Both the position numbers and the translations under genes were made by a program. A stretch of DNA of 64,000 nucleotides from Schistocephalus solidus (Eukaryota > Platyhelminthes > Cestoda > Diphyllobothriidea > Diphyllobothriidae). Below the pieces are notes generated by a model, which was not told the DNA's origin, did no database searches, and saw nothing but the letters and a program-made list of their open reading frames with translations. Within the stretch, counting starts at the first letter, position 1. The number at the start of each line of letters is the position of its first letter. The DNA is taken from positions 1 through 64,000 of the forward strand of contig WEDG01005253.1 of NCBI GenBank assembly GCA_017591395.1, in the 5' to 3' direction. Below are positions 12,401 to 23,729 of this stretch, piece by piece.

Positions 12401-12447
12401 CCCGGTCTCTGTGGTCATTGAGCGTTAAGTAGTCCATCGATCTACCA
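9406..12447 (-). repeat. Minisatellite of about 45 tRNA-like 62/73-bp units
   Basis: I counted about 45 tandem units. The basic plus-strand unit runs 'tgcctgggattggaaccc', 'ggtctctgtggtcattgagc', 'gttaagtagtccatcgatct', 'acca' (62 bp). Many units carry an extra 11 bp, a second 'atcgatctacc', making 73 bp; one has three such copies near 11620-11650. On the minus strand each unit has an A-box-like 'tagatcgatgg' about 30 nt upstream of a B-box-like 'gggttccaatccc', the order of a tRNA or SINE head from D arm to T arm. The extra 11 bp duplicates the A-box side. Point variants (tgggat/taggat, tgtgg/tgcgg, cattgagcg/cattaagcg) recur at set spacings. There is no coding potential and none of the unique spacers a CRISPR array would show. 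Confidence 0.95.
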
Positions 12448-12869
12448 TTGAGCCACATGACCGTTGGCTAGCGATAGCCATCCTAGTTGTACTTGTCTTC
12501 ATCGAGACTGCATCCTCGTTGTTCGCTATACGACCACCTGCGGGTTCCTCCTCTAAATTTACCTATGGGGTGGATCAACGGTGAGTAGAGGGGCATACGG
12601 GTACCGAGAGCGCTATAACAACCAAGTGAAGTCTGGCTTGGCATCATAGGCAGAAAAACCAGTTGAGTGTATAGAATTATGTACGAACTATGGCTTTGTT
12701 GGTGGTGAGCAGCTGATAAACAATTAAAGGTGCGCCATGATAGCAACACGTTTGCATTATTGTTTCACATAAATTGATTGTAATTTGGCTTGGTTTTGTT
12801 AAAAACGTCTATGTCAATTTCCGATAGTGTCCCTAACCGCATTTTTTATCCACAAGCACAATTGGCAGT
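12448..12869. other. Intergenic, no gene seen
   Basis: Unique-looking DNA between the minisatellite and the first ~450 bp repeat. The 88-codon minus-strand frame at 12483-12749 has no recognisable feature. Confidence 0.45.
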
Positions 12870-13350
12870 TCGACCGTCGATTTCGACGAGGTCCACCGTA
12901 TGCTCCACACCAGGTGGTGCAGGGACGGTGACTTGCGCGTGAATTAGTTTTAAGTGATAGTAGCCTTGCGCTGCAGCTACCGCACTCTCTCCTCCTCCCC
13001 CACCTGAGTCCGGTGTCAAGACAGAGTCAAGAAGACCGGAGATGGGAGAGGGCGCAGGTGGCTGGCGCGGCCTAAGCCGCCCCTGGGCGTGCCACCACAC
13101 CTGGCTCGGATCCCACGGAGTGGGAGTGCCATAAAGGCCACATTAAGAAGGAGCCATTGCAACCTGACTCTCAGTCCGCCAGTCAGCCACTCCACACAAA
13201 ACACACATTGGGCTGACCACGCGGTCCGAGTTATCCCGTCAGTTGGCAACCTTCCAAGCCACGGCTTTTAGCGCACCGTGATAGTTTCCCAAGCGCGTCA
13301 GATTGTTTATAGTGAGGAAAAATACGCTGAGCTCTCGACCTCACTTTCTC
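12870..13350 (+). repeat. ~450-bp interspersed repeat, copy 1 (best preserved)
   Basis: The family is defined by an ordered set of words: 'ccaccgtatgctccacacca', 'ggtgcagggac', 'gaattagttttaag', 'cagtcaagaagaccggag', 'ccataaaggccacattaaga', 'aggagccatt', 'tgactctcagtc', 'gagttatcccgt', 'gattgtttatagtgagga'. Copies recur at 13.35, 18.0 (reverse), 22.7, 23.7, 24.2, 33.6, 46.3 and 46.9 kb. No RT or transposase is encoded, and the open frames across it (for example 13231-13557 minus) are incidental. It could be a SINE-like element, a MITE or a solo terminal repeat; I could not define its ends well enough to decide. Confidence 0.8.
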
Positions 13351-13655
13351 CACCCCCACAATCAGACCACTGTCCGAGCCAGTCAGTTGCCTGATGTGGG
13401 AGTGGGCGCATTGGCTGACGGATCGGCGTACCCGTCTTCGCGCGCCACAGCACGGCCTGGCCCCCATAACGCACACACCAGGATTCACAAACTCAGGGAT
13501 ATGGAGCAGCCATCGCCGTCTGACTCCCAGTTCACTGGTCAGCCACTCGACACACACAGCACATACACTGAGCCGACGGCGTGGTCTGGTGGAAGCGTCA
13601 GATTGGCAGATCTTCCAGCCACGGTTTCTAGGAAACCGTGATATACTGTGGTAAA
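13351..13655 (+). repeat. ~450-bp interspersed repeat, copy 2 (diverged)
   Basis: It follows copy 1 head to tail. It keeps 'tgactcccagttcactggtc', 'agccactcgacacacac' and the 3' pattern 'cttccagccacggtttctag'. Overlapping frames of up to 112 codons here come from its GC-rich, stop-poor composition and are not genes. Confidence 0.65.
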
Positions 13656-13727
13656 TGGTGATTGTGAGAGTGTTGTCGATGCATTGGTGTAGGTAGTGTG
13701 CGCTGATGTAGGTTAGCCTAGGGTGGT

Positions 13728-15200
13728 TTACCGGAGGTTGTCATGGAGGCGCATGTGTCCTAATAGGCCCATGCGGTGTGTAAATGTGCGAAAGCAGTTA
13801 GGGCAGTGAAGGCGGGCACGTCAACTGTATGTCGGAGCCCCAGGCACTGGTTCACCAGCCTCCATGCGATGGATTCGCAGGTGACCGACCAGGCCGATGC
13901 GTGAGTTGAAGTTGCGGGTTCAGTGTGGGCAGGAGAAATCGGTAGAGGCTGGGAGGATGTCATTGCTGGTAGTGGGGGTGGCAGGGGCACTAAGAATGGC
14001 AGGAGCGGAGGGTGTGCATGGTGTATCGGTGTTGTCGGCATTGTGGTTAATTCCGCTGTTATGGATGCGCATGTGACCGAATAGGCCTATGCGATGAGTG
14101 AATGCGCGAGGACAGTGAGGGCAGTGGAGGCGACGACCTCTGCTGTGTGATGGTGCTCCAGGCACTGGCTCACCGGTCTCTGTACGATGTATTCGCAAGT
14201 GACCGACCAGGCCGATTCGTGAGGTGAATGTGCGGTCGCATTGAGTACAGCTTAGAGAGATTCCCCATCGCTGATGGTGGTGGTGGTGGTAGTGAAGGCG
14301 GTGGTGGTTGCGGTGGTAGGGGTAACAGGCGATGAGTAGATGGATGTGGTCTCTGTGATGGTGGGAGCAATGGAATTGATGACAGGAGTGAGGGTAGGGG
14401 AGTCAGAAGGAGGGTTAGCAGAATTTGACGTAGAAATTGGAATTGTCGGATTGTTTGTGCATTGCGTCCGAAGATGTCCAACCAGGCCGATTCGCGCGCG
14501 GAAGATGCGTTGACAGCGCGGGCACGTTGGCAGGGCCTGGGCATTGGCGGTGTTGGTCCGGGGCGCTGGTGACTTTCGTGCCGCTCTTTTTGGCCTTGGC
14601 AGCGGCGATCCGGTTGGCCTCATAGATCGCTGAACCAGTCTTCACTGATCTTCTCCATGCCGGTCTATCCTGGGCGAGGTCCTCCCAGGTCGCAGAGTTG
14701 ATTTGCAGTTGCTTCAGCGATGTCTTCAAAGTGTCCTTGTAGCGTCGTTTTTGACCTCCCTGCCTGCGAGAACCCGTAGCGACATCACCGTAGAAAAGTC
14801 GTTTGGGTAGTCGCTCGTCGTCCATTCTTACCAGGTGGCCGCTCCATCGCAGTTGCACTTGCCTCAGCATGGCATGGATGCTGAGGATTCCGGTCCGCTC
14901 CAGGACTTCCGTGTCCGGGATCCTGTCTTGCCATCTCAGCTTCAGTATTCTGCGGAGGCAGCTGAGATGAAAGTGATTCAGCTTCCTGGCTTGGTTCGAG
15001 TAGACGGTCCAGGTTTCCGCTCCGTAAAGGAGTGTCGACAAGACGACGGCCTTGTACATCTTCAGTTTGGTGTTCAGGTGAATACCGTGGCGATTCCACA
15101 CGGAGGACTGCAGCCGGCCGAAAGCCTGACTAGCTTTGGAGATCCGTTGGGCAACCTCGTCATCGATTCTCGTGTTGCGCGACATCGTGCTTCCTAGATA
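13728..15200 (-). pseudogene. LINE remnant: RT C-terminus fused to five C2H2 zinc fingers
   Basis: On the minus strand, from about 15195 down, the frame reads the RT thumb ('[20 protein letters not shown]', '[14 protein letters not shown]', '[16 protein letters not shown]', '[12 protein letters not shown]') and then an Ala/Lys-rich linker. After a one-base frameshift at about 14580 come zinc fingers: C-x2-C...'[12 protein letters not shown]' (about 14458-14524), then '[11 protein letters not shown]' (14190-14250, after a second frameshift), 'HRIGLFGHMRIH' (14065-14130), a fourth at 13885-13945 and a fifth ending 'RMGLLGHMRLHDNLR' before the natural stop at 13728-13730. Finger 4 has TGA (13920-13922) in place of its second cysteine, and another TGA precedes finger 5 (13821-13823). 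The 5' end is truncated within the RT. In living relatives the fingers probably bind the element's RNA or target DNA (inference). Confidence 0.88.
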
Positions 15201-17440
15201 AGCTCTTGCACTCGCACACACACGGTCATCCAAAACACATTTTTCCCCAAGGCTTTTCACCCACATCCCAAATTGCTTTCGGACAGCTCTGCAGCTCCTG
15301 CCTTCTGAACCGTTCAGCGGACTCGATCCCTACTGGATCCTTCGTATCACAAGCACAATTAGTGACACAGACACAACAGCAGCATGAAGTCAGTTTGGAA
15401 TATCTTGGGGATTGTACTCAGTCATTTCTTGCACTTATATGCTTTTAGCACGCTGGGGTCACCCATTTATAGCGTCCCACGACGTTTGTACCCAGATCAC
15501 CACAATAATCCGACCGAGTCACGATTAGCAGAAGGCGAAAGGTCCGAGAGTGGATGTGTTGTTTCGCCTAGCATTCCCAGGTAGCAGTGGTCGCTGGCAA
15601 AGATAGAGCTACTGCTGCGTCCACTCAGGCCTGAGAGAGCGTGGTGGCAGCTGATTTAAATGGGTTTGTGGAGCGATTTCAAGTTTTCTCCAATTTTTAT
15701 ATGTTTTAGTAGCTGAGGGCTGGTGTCTCTAGTGATCCACGTTGTATCAGCCGAAGAGTGGCGTGTTCGAGTGGGGTCACGACTGCTGCGAAACTCGGGA
15801 TGCCTCTCAAAAATTCATCGATAAAACCGGTTTCAGCAAGTGCCTTTCACTTAATCCAGTCTGCGCGATACTCCTTCGGTACCATATTGAGAGACGGTTG
15901 CTTCGGAAAAACTAGCAGCTAGGATGAATCAGATTGCCGATCGTCCCTGTCTTTGGGATTTTTCGCACGCGTTATATGTGCCTAGCAAGGTCAGCTAAAA
16001 GGAAATTACTTTGCAATAACCTAAGCAGGGGAACCTACCGGATTAGGATGGTCGAAGGTTGCTTCATCAGAAGACAGGTTGGTTTTGATTAGCGGTTCCT
16101 GAGACAATGAGCGTACAAGAGACTGGGTAAGCAGTTGCTACAAGCTGTCTCTTCAGGCAAGTGTGAGCTCATGACCCAACGCGTGTCAACCTTGGATTGT
16201 GTCGCCTAAAGTCAAACAGTGACTTACACACGTTTATTGGCTGGTATTAAGAAGCGGGCGGCTCCGAAAGCGCATCGCCCAGGGGCATGCAGTGGACAGA
16301 AAGACAACGTGATAAAGCGGTGACGGGAACGGACTCCCATTAACATATTCCCGTTTCCTACCCCACAGTTATCCGGAACGTCTATAAGGCATAAGACACG
16401 TATTGGCGTTTGTCCTCAAGGCGGCCGGACGAAAATTTTGAAGACGCAAAGTTGGCAATTTGCTGGACAACATAAACTGGAAGATAAATAGTACAGTTAG
16501 TAAAAATACCGAATTCACATTGATTTGCGATGAACACTTATATGCTTATAGTAATTAAAGGGAAATCCGCGGAGTGTACGCTGTAGTGATCCACTTACAG
16601 ATTTTAAACGAACATAGCTCCGCCTTGAATCACAATTTTTCGAAAGTAAATCTACCATTCAACTGAAGCATTCCTGATACCCGGTCACTTAATGTCCTTT
16701 GGTGGCTGGGGGCGGAGAGGTTTAAGAAAATCAGTTTGATGGTTTTGTACGATTTGTACAAAAACGACGGAGTTAATGCAATTTAATTACTGCTCAGTGG
16801 CAGTGCAATGGACCACTTAACGCGCAGATCCAAACTATATGTGGCTGGTTGGCTGGCGACAACCAACATGCCATAACTGTCCACCCATTCTCCCTTGCCT
16901 TCTTCGGTATTCCTTTCAATATACATGTATAAATTTATTCACGCGTTATTACTAGGGCAACACGGAAAGGGAAGGCTACCAATTGTAGGCCCCTTAAAAA
17001 AATCGAAGCGGTATGTTTCTGTTAACAACAACCGTCTGTTTGTCCTTGTCAGGTGTGTTTAAGTAGCAACAAATGGTTACATAATCAAGTGTTTTGTGAC
17101 GCCGAGGGCACTACTGTGTGCAAGATGAAGCAGACCCGTCGTTTGCACGATCGCTGGAACTATTGGAGGGTTTTTCTCTTCGTGTACATTTTTGAATTTT
17201 TTTATCGAGCTTGGATTTGCGTAGAGTCCATCAACTATCTCTCGGTCCGAAGTGCACACGACTCAGTCTGCTAACCAAAGCTCCAAACTTGGTTCTCGGC
17301 CCTCAGCTTGAGCTTTTTTGCATCACGTTGGGGTACTCACGAACTGGTAGCTTATATTTAACGAGTCATAAGTAAGAACAACAGGAAGAAAGTCCAGTTG
17401 GTGAGTAAAATTAACATTGAAGGTGTCCAGCGAGCCGTAT
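15201..17440. other. Intergenic, no gene seen
   Basis: No supported gene. The frames at 15206-15448, 15384-15584 and 17053-17274 have no recognisable domain. The DNA just right of 15200 is the flank at the LINE's truncated 5' end. Confidence 0.45.
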
Positions 17441-17699
17441 CGTCACCCCTGCACCAACCCTCACGAGGTTTACGATGGTGACCATCTCAACCACCAGCGG
17501 TTATCACACTCCTGATGCTCCGCACCGCTGCCACCGTCGTCGGCCACGACCAGCATCATTGCAACAACCCAGGATGATAACTGATAGTGCGCAAACCAGG
17601 ATGATACCCAGGAATAAAGAAAAGCATGCAATACCACCAATTAATGATAACAACTAGGATGATAACTGCCACCTCTCCCACTCCGATCACAGGTAAAAA

Positions 17700-17995
17700 C
17701 ACGTCAGTAGCCCCGTGACTACCACCACCCCCCAAAACGGCAAGGTGGAGTCGAATCCAACTCTGTCCTCACTGCATTCACCACTTAAATCACGCATAGG
17801 CCTGGTAAGTCACTTGCAAATCCAGCTCACGGAGATGGGCAAACCAGCGCTGGAAGCCCTGACATACACTCACTGCATTCTCCTCCATTATCTACAGAGC
17901 CAAAGCACATTAACTCACCGCATGGGCATACTCGGCCGGTCAAACCACCACCACCACCACCTACACACCACATACTCTACAGACAAGGAATTATG
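17700..17995 (+). pseudogene. Degraded zinc-finger tail of the same LINE family
   Basis: The frame 17715-17996 contains 'SRIGLVSHLQIQLTEMGKPA' and 'LTHRMGILGRSNHHHHH'. These are eroded versions of the finger pair '[20 protein letters not shown]' and 'THRMGLLGHMRLH' in the 13.7-15.2 kb element, with the interfinger spacing retained. The zinc-binding cysteines are mostly lost and the RT part was not found, so this is only the 3' piece of an older copy. The preceding ~240 bp, with repeated 'caggatgataac' words, may belong to it. Confidence 0.65.
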
Positions 17996-18039
17996 ACGGC
18001 ATTAGTCGGAAGCGTGTTACTTCACTCCTTCTCCATATG

Positions 18040-18320
18040 ATCTCGTGTGAGCTCCAAGCCGCCAACCTCATTTCTGTGATGTTCAGGCTGCCAGGTCATG
18101 GTTGGCGCGCAGACGGACTGTCAGATCTCTCAGCCATTTTGACTAGTCTCCACATCCGATTACTGACTGGCACCAACAATGAACTGATGTCCTGGAGATA
18201 GACGGGCAACAGAACTGAGCGCATATTCCTCACTATTAACAAGCTGACGCGGTTATGTCTTTGCTGGGCGCTAAAGAGCCGTGGCCTGGAAGGCTATCAA
18301 CTGACGGGGTAACCTGGTCA
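18040..18320 (-). repeat. ~450-bp interspersed repeat, reverse copy
   Basis: Read on the minus strand it keeps the family's 3' half: 'gttaccccgtcagttgat', 'ccttccaggccacggctct', then 'gcgtcagcttgttaatagtg' and 'aggaatatgcgct'. The 5' half is poorly preserved. Confidence 0.65.
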
Positions 18321-19522
18321 TGTCTTAGTGACAATCTCGCTTAGTTGGAATCCGAGCCGTTTTCCTTTCTTGTTTGTATGAAAATTTGATCTATTGAGCG
18401 TGGGACAGGCTTGTTTGACACGCTTAGAAGAGCTGCTTAATTCTGTCAGCCATTGCACTCGATATCGCCTCAGGTCTTCTGGACTTTCTCTTGACACCGC
18501 GCTCAGTTGAGACGAAGAGAGAGAGAGCGAGAGATAGAACACGGTAGATGCTGCGCAAGTGTATTATCAGTACAAACTCATTCACGTCCAATTTACCCTC
18601 ACTACGTCTACCTCGCTGTGGTACACATGATGATGGATCGTCGGAATCGACAATCAAACGATCATTGCTCTACCAAATGTGATTTTATTGTGAGCTGTTG
18701 GATTTCATCACCTGCCTTTGACGGTCATAATGAATTTCACCTGTTCCCTTTATGAGATAATCCCTGATCCATGTATGGTTCATTTACTAGTTTTAAAAAA
18801 CGACTTGGCGAGCATACGCTCTGCTTCCGATAACTTCTATTCAGGCCAGTAAAGTTATAGGGAAACGTTAGAAAGTAGTATAAATTTAAAACATGAAATC
18901 GATAATATTCGTCCGTTTGTGTGGGTTGTCTGAGAGGTGTGCATGGGGGAGGATGATAAGAAACAGTGTGATAAGCGGCAGTGCGCATTTGGTAGAGCCG
19001 TTCCAAGGGAAGGGGAAGACAGAGATGTCTCGGGAGAATGCATGCAGTTAAGCAGCCGCTGGCCAAGCGAAGCGCGGAGCTTGTACGAGGTTCTTTTGTG
19101 CGCACAAGACTGGCTTCTTCAACCTAATGGCAGTCGCTTCTGCTGCTGCTAGTAGACGTTGACCCAGTGGCTTGGGGTAGATTGGTGGGACCTAATAAAT
19201 TACACGGAAAGCTTCGCTGGGGTCTGCACTATATCCGGTGTCAACTAGATGGACAAGGATGGCGCTTTTTATGCTCTTGACTTCCCCTTTGTTCAGCAAT
19301 GCTAGGAGGTGTTCTCTTATTCTTTTGGATAGACGTCAACTCGTGTGACCAATATAACCTGCTCCACAGGACCAAATAAATGAGTAAATGCACACGGAGG
19401 TGGTCTGAGCCGGCAACCTAAAGTGTCATAGGCTGTTTTTGCACAATGAAAAAGGTCATGTACCTACGCGACACCTAGCTGGGTTTATTTGAAGTATTTT
19501 TTCGCGGGTATGAATTTAAAAC
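18321..19522. other. Intergenic with a short GA-rich run
   Basis: No gene is supported. A purine-rich (GA)n-like run lies at 18512-18536. The words 'cggtagatgctgcgcaagt' (about 18541) and 'cggtagatgctacgcaagt' (about 21608) are near-identical, which hints at another low-copy repeat. The frame at 18737-19105 (minus) has no recognisable feature. Confidence 0.4.
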
Positions 19523-20047
19523 AGCAGGATTTCTTGGTACCAACAAATTTCGTGACGGCTTATCAACTGCAACCCGTCTTTGCATAACACAGATAACAAA
19601 TGAAAGTGGACAGCAGTTTGAATTTACAGAAAATCAATACATAATGGCAAGGGTTAGAGGACAACGTAAAGAACTTCAGGAAAGAAAATGTGGGGGAGAA
19701 GCTAAGACAACTAAAACCATGAATCATCTAGGGTGAAAATCACCAGGGAAATTGTAGGTCGACCACGTGGTCTAGTTGCTTGCAAAGGTTGTGTTTCTCC
19801 CGACGTATATACGCCGCTTCCAAGAACCGTAAAGTCAGAGTTGTTCGTGCCCGAACAACTACTCGGAAAGCTGTTTTGAGGTCTACATAGTAACCATTGA
19901 ACGTTGTCCTCTGACCCTTGCTGTTATTTATTGATTTTCTGTAAATTCAAACTGCTGTCCACTTTCATTCGTTATCTGTGTTATGCAAAGACAGGTTTGC
20001 AGTTGATGAGCCGTCACGAAATTTGTTGGTACCAATAAATCCTGCTT
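19523..20047. repeat. Long inverted repeat (two ~145-bp arms, ~233-bp spacer)
   Basis: The left arm (19523-19667) and right arm (19901-20047) are reverse complements with few mismatches. Shared blocks are 'ggtaccaacaaatttcgtga', 'tctttgcataacacagata' and 'gtggacagcagtttgaattt'. The spacer holds two smaller palindromes: 'gaccacgtggtc' near 19765, and 'agttgttcg-tgcc-cgaacaact' near 19840. No coding frame was seen. It could be a foldback or MITE-like element or an inverted duplication, and a transcript through it would form a long hairpin. Confidence 0.85.
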
Positions 20048-22679
20048 TATACGCCTGTTTTTTATATCTGGGTTTCCTTATTCTTACTAAAGTTAAAAGG
20101 GCTTTATGATTTCCCGCTCTTTGGTGGTCAATCTCAGTCTCTTAAATATGTTCTTGTCCATTTCAAATTTAAAAAAGAATTTGACACTCCGTTTGCTAAG
20201 CCACACTCTTTCCTTCAACTCGTTCATCCTTCTCTTTTCTGTCCTCCTAATCACCCCTCAATCGGTTCACGCTCCAGTACTTGATTTCTGTTTCATTCTC
20301 GCGCAGAACGGATCCATGAATAATTATGTGTCTTGAACTTTAAACCCTGTCACGACCCTCGAAAGGATTAACGGATTTTCTCGGTGTCAAAGCAGATGCT
20401 CGGCCTCGCAAATTTGATAGTCCTTGCCTGTTATGAAAGAGTGCTCCTAGAAGGAGAAATAACTGCATCGACCACGCTGAAGTTTGCTTCAAAGCACTCG
20501 GATCGAGTTTCTCAACCACATTTTTTTATAAACGAGGCCAACGGGGGAGATATTGTAGCTCGTCTTAAAACGAACCAATACGAATGAACGTTTGACCACT
20601 GAAACCGTTAATCTGACTTTCAGACCTAACGGAACACTGCAGAATTCCATCAAACCATCATCATTGCTTTTTGGTTTCTTGTTTAACACCGATCTCGCTT
20701 GTGGTTGATTGGGAACGGGGATGTGCCATTGAACGGCGAAAGCGTAATGCGCGTGTGCTGTTCCGCTTCCATCGCCTATATGCAGGTTAAATTAGATTAA
20801 GGATCTGGCAGGGACTTCAGCAAGATAGAAGAAATATCTTCAGATGTACAAATGCCCCATTTCTATTCACAAAATGACTCATCTCCCTAGTACAAACTCG
20901 GGAAAGGGAGGGAATTGACCACTAAGTAATCACCCTACCTCACAAATGGCCAAATTTGGCTTTTAGCAGTGCTCCAGGTGTCAGAAGTATCTATCGTGGA
21001 GGCCGCTGAGAAAGTAACAACTCAAAACACAAGTCTGGTGTCTAGATGAGAGCAATCAGTAATGCTGGCTAGATTTGCATTGGTGTCATGTTAGGGGAAA
21101 CGGCAGTTGGATGACACATTCTGCAGGGGCAGAACCTATTTACACGCAGAAAATATTCAGGTTGAGTTGGGTGCAACGAGTTCCACCAGTCAGCAAGATA
21201 TCTCACGTATGTCGTATTTAAAGATTCAAGAGAATGGAAGTTCCGATACACGCGCATGAATAGGAGAGTTTGTATGCAGGTTGTCGAAATTTAATTAGCC
21301 ATGATGGCAAGATTCATTTCATGGACCTGCGGACAAGCAATAAAAAACAGATGCCACTATTCTACTGACATTTTGCTTCACACGAATCCTATAATTTAAT
21401 CTAGTTGAGCAGAGCTGGAGCACCTGAGCCGCTGGATTCAATAAATTGCACAAGTTTTTATGTTGTTTGTGGTTTAGTTCATGTGACGTGGAACAGATCG
21501 TGTGTGGTACGCAAAGACGGGTCGTTTAACTTTGTCAGCTAGTACACCCAAGCCTACCTACGGGCGTCTTGATATTGAGGTCCAGCGGGTGATGTAGGAG
21601 TGAGTGCGGTAGATGCTACGCAAGTCGCCAATGCTGTACCCACCCGTCGGAGCATGCGGTGGATAGCATCAATTTTGATGGTCAAACTGTAATCCCTTTT
21701 ATACCCCACAGAATCTCACAGGCGTCTTCTCAAAAACTCGTGGGCGCTTACACCAGATCATGATAAATAAATTTATTGAAAAGTTATAAAAGGTAGTACT
21801 TCTTAGATGGAGTTCCGGAGGCATAAAACGTCTGGCAAACTGCTGATCCTGCTGAGAACTTGGCCTGAAATCCAGTGAAAATATCATAAATTATACAACT
21901 AGAAGTTGCATTTTATGAAAAAGTCGGCAGGATATTAAGAAGAACCGCCGAACACTTCCCCCGGGGAGTTAAGAGGAAGACATTTGAGTACGACCGAAAA
22001 ATATTCCCTCAAAGTTATCGATCCAGAGATTGCAATGTATCCTGTGAACGCGGCAGCTCCAACACCACCCCAAACGTCATTGTTCAACGCTGTTCAACAT
22101 GCCTGACAGAAAGGGACTAGTAACCCAAATTCCACCCACCCCCGCTCCACGATGTCCTCTCATACGAACGCTTTTGGCTTCTTACCAAGCCTTAAACTGC
22201 TTAAATAATGAACCATTTCCGTATAAATAAACGTGGCTATGAGTAAATAATGCATCCCGCCAGTAGAGGCAAATCGCCGTTATGAGACCATATAAAATTA
22301 GAAACTTTTATTTTTTGTGACTTTATGGCGTGCGCTGCAAACAAATAAAGTGAATATACTAACGAACAGATCAATTTGACCCAGATAACCATACTTTGAC
22401 TAGGCTACTGCAGTTTAAGGAAATGAAAATGTTGAACATTATGTCAAACGTATAATTTCTGATGTCGATAATTAAATAAAACGTCTACGCAACGAAAGAA
22501 AGAAGTAACCATGTGAGCATGGACTTCAGCAGGGGGGAAGTGCATATATTTCAGTAAATACATCGAGAAACCTTGAAAGGAGTGTAGATGTCAGTGCAGG
22601 ACGACAGCGCCAGAACAGGGGATGGCCGCGAAATTTAGCGGGCTTCCAGCGATGACAGTGCGGTCGTCACAAACAACGG
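20048..22679. other. Intergenic, no gene seen
   Basis: Only short frames without support (for example 20106-20336, 20384-20587, 21699-21887). No element known from the rest of the window was recognised. Confidence 0.45.
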
Positions 22680-22960
22680 TGTCCACTGCCTGGCGCAGAA
22701 CCGGTGGCAACCACTGAACCCTCACCTACCATGCTCCGATGATAAGGAAAGTTCAAGACCACAGGTAGCTCAGACTCAGTGGGTGGATAAAACTAAACAA
22801 CACGTCTACGCGTGCTACACACGACATGGTTACAGTACATGTATTAAGTCACTGTATGGACGGCTCGGATCTTTACATATGCAAGAGAACCACAGAGACC
22901 ACGTTTAGAAGGAGCCGTTCCAACCTGACTCACAGTTATCCGGTCACTCTACAAACTTTT
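22680..22960 (+). repeat. ~450-bp interspersed repeat, degraded copy
   Basis: It retains 'gaaggagccgttccaacctg', 'actcacagttatccggtcac' and upstream traces ('aacacgtctacgcgtg' is shared with the 46.9 kb copy). Other parts are too diverged to align by eye. Confidence 0.5.
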
Positions 22961-23729
22961 TCACGAGGATCCAGGAGTTTCGGTAGGAAAACGTCTGACA
23001 GGGGGAGGAAGGAGACCGAAATGAGCTTCGGCTCTAACGATGAGAATGTTGGGGAATGGGTGCATCCCCAAGCAGCAAAAAAAGAAGGAGACGGATGAAC
23101 AAAAAAGAGGGCAGAGTACTGACGGGATACTGTTGCGTACACTTCTAAAAATCGGGAAGAGTTGAGAGCAAAGTATAATAGGAAGAATACACGCCATTGT
23201 AAAGCATTCAAGGCAGAAACGAAGGCTGTAAAGAGAACATTATAGTCGGACGTAGTAGAGCAATGTGTGAGTCTAAAATTGAACTGTGTAAAAGCTTGGT
23301 GATATCTGGGTCATGTATTGCTGTCCAGGAAGTTGAACACTTTTAAGACCACTTTGCTGAGCAAACTGATCAACGGCACAAAATTCTGGAAATTATGCCA
23401 GCTCCAAGCGGAGAAAACAAATAAGGTAACTAATTATCACACTGGCAACATATATGCTTACTACAAGCATTGTATACTACTGATTAACCGTCGACCGCTT
23501 ATGCATATTACTCGGTTAGTCCGCAGTAGCTGATGGATTTCAACTGGAATATTCATAGCAATTTTTGGACCAAACCCAAAAAGGTTTGTTACAAAGGGTT
23601 TTCTTCAAGTTGGGGCAGTAATTTCTTCGGCAATTAAATAAGGCCAAATCAAATAACCCTCCTTTTATTTCCTCATGCAGGATCCTGCACGGAAGTTGGA
23701 TATGCAAAGCCCCTGACTTCCGAGAGCAG
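22961..23729. other. Intergenic, no gene seen
   Basis: The overlapping frames at 22826-23098 (plus) and 22936-23211 (minus) lie partly in the degraded repeat and show no domain. Confidence 0.45.

Noticed and set aside
9406..12447. Regular array resembling a CRISPR locus
   Set aside because: There are no unique spacers, units are contiguous and near-identical, the genome is eukaryotic and no cas genes are present. It is a minisatellite.
13231..13654. Overlapping 86-112-codon frames as genes
   Set aside because: They lie wholly within copies of the ~450-bp repeat and are not conserved between copies.
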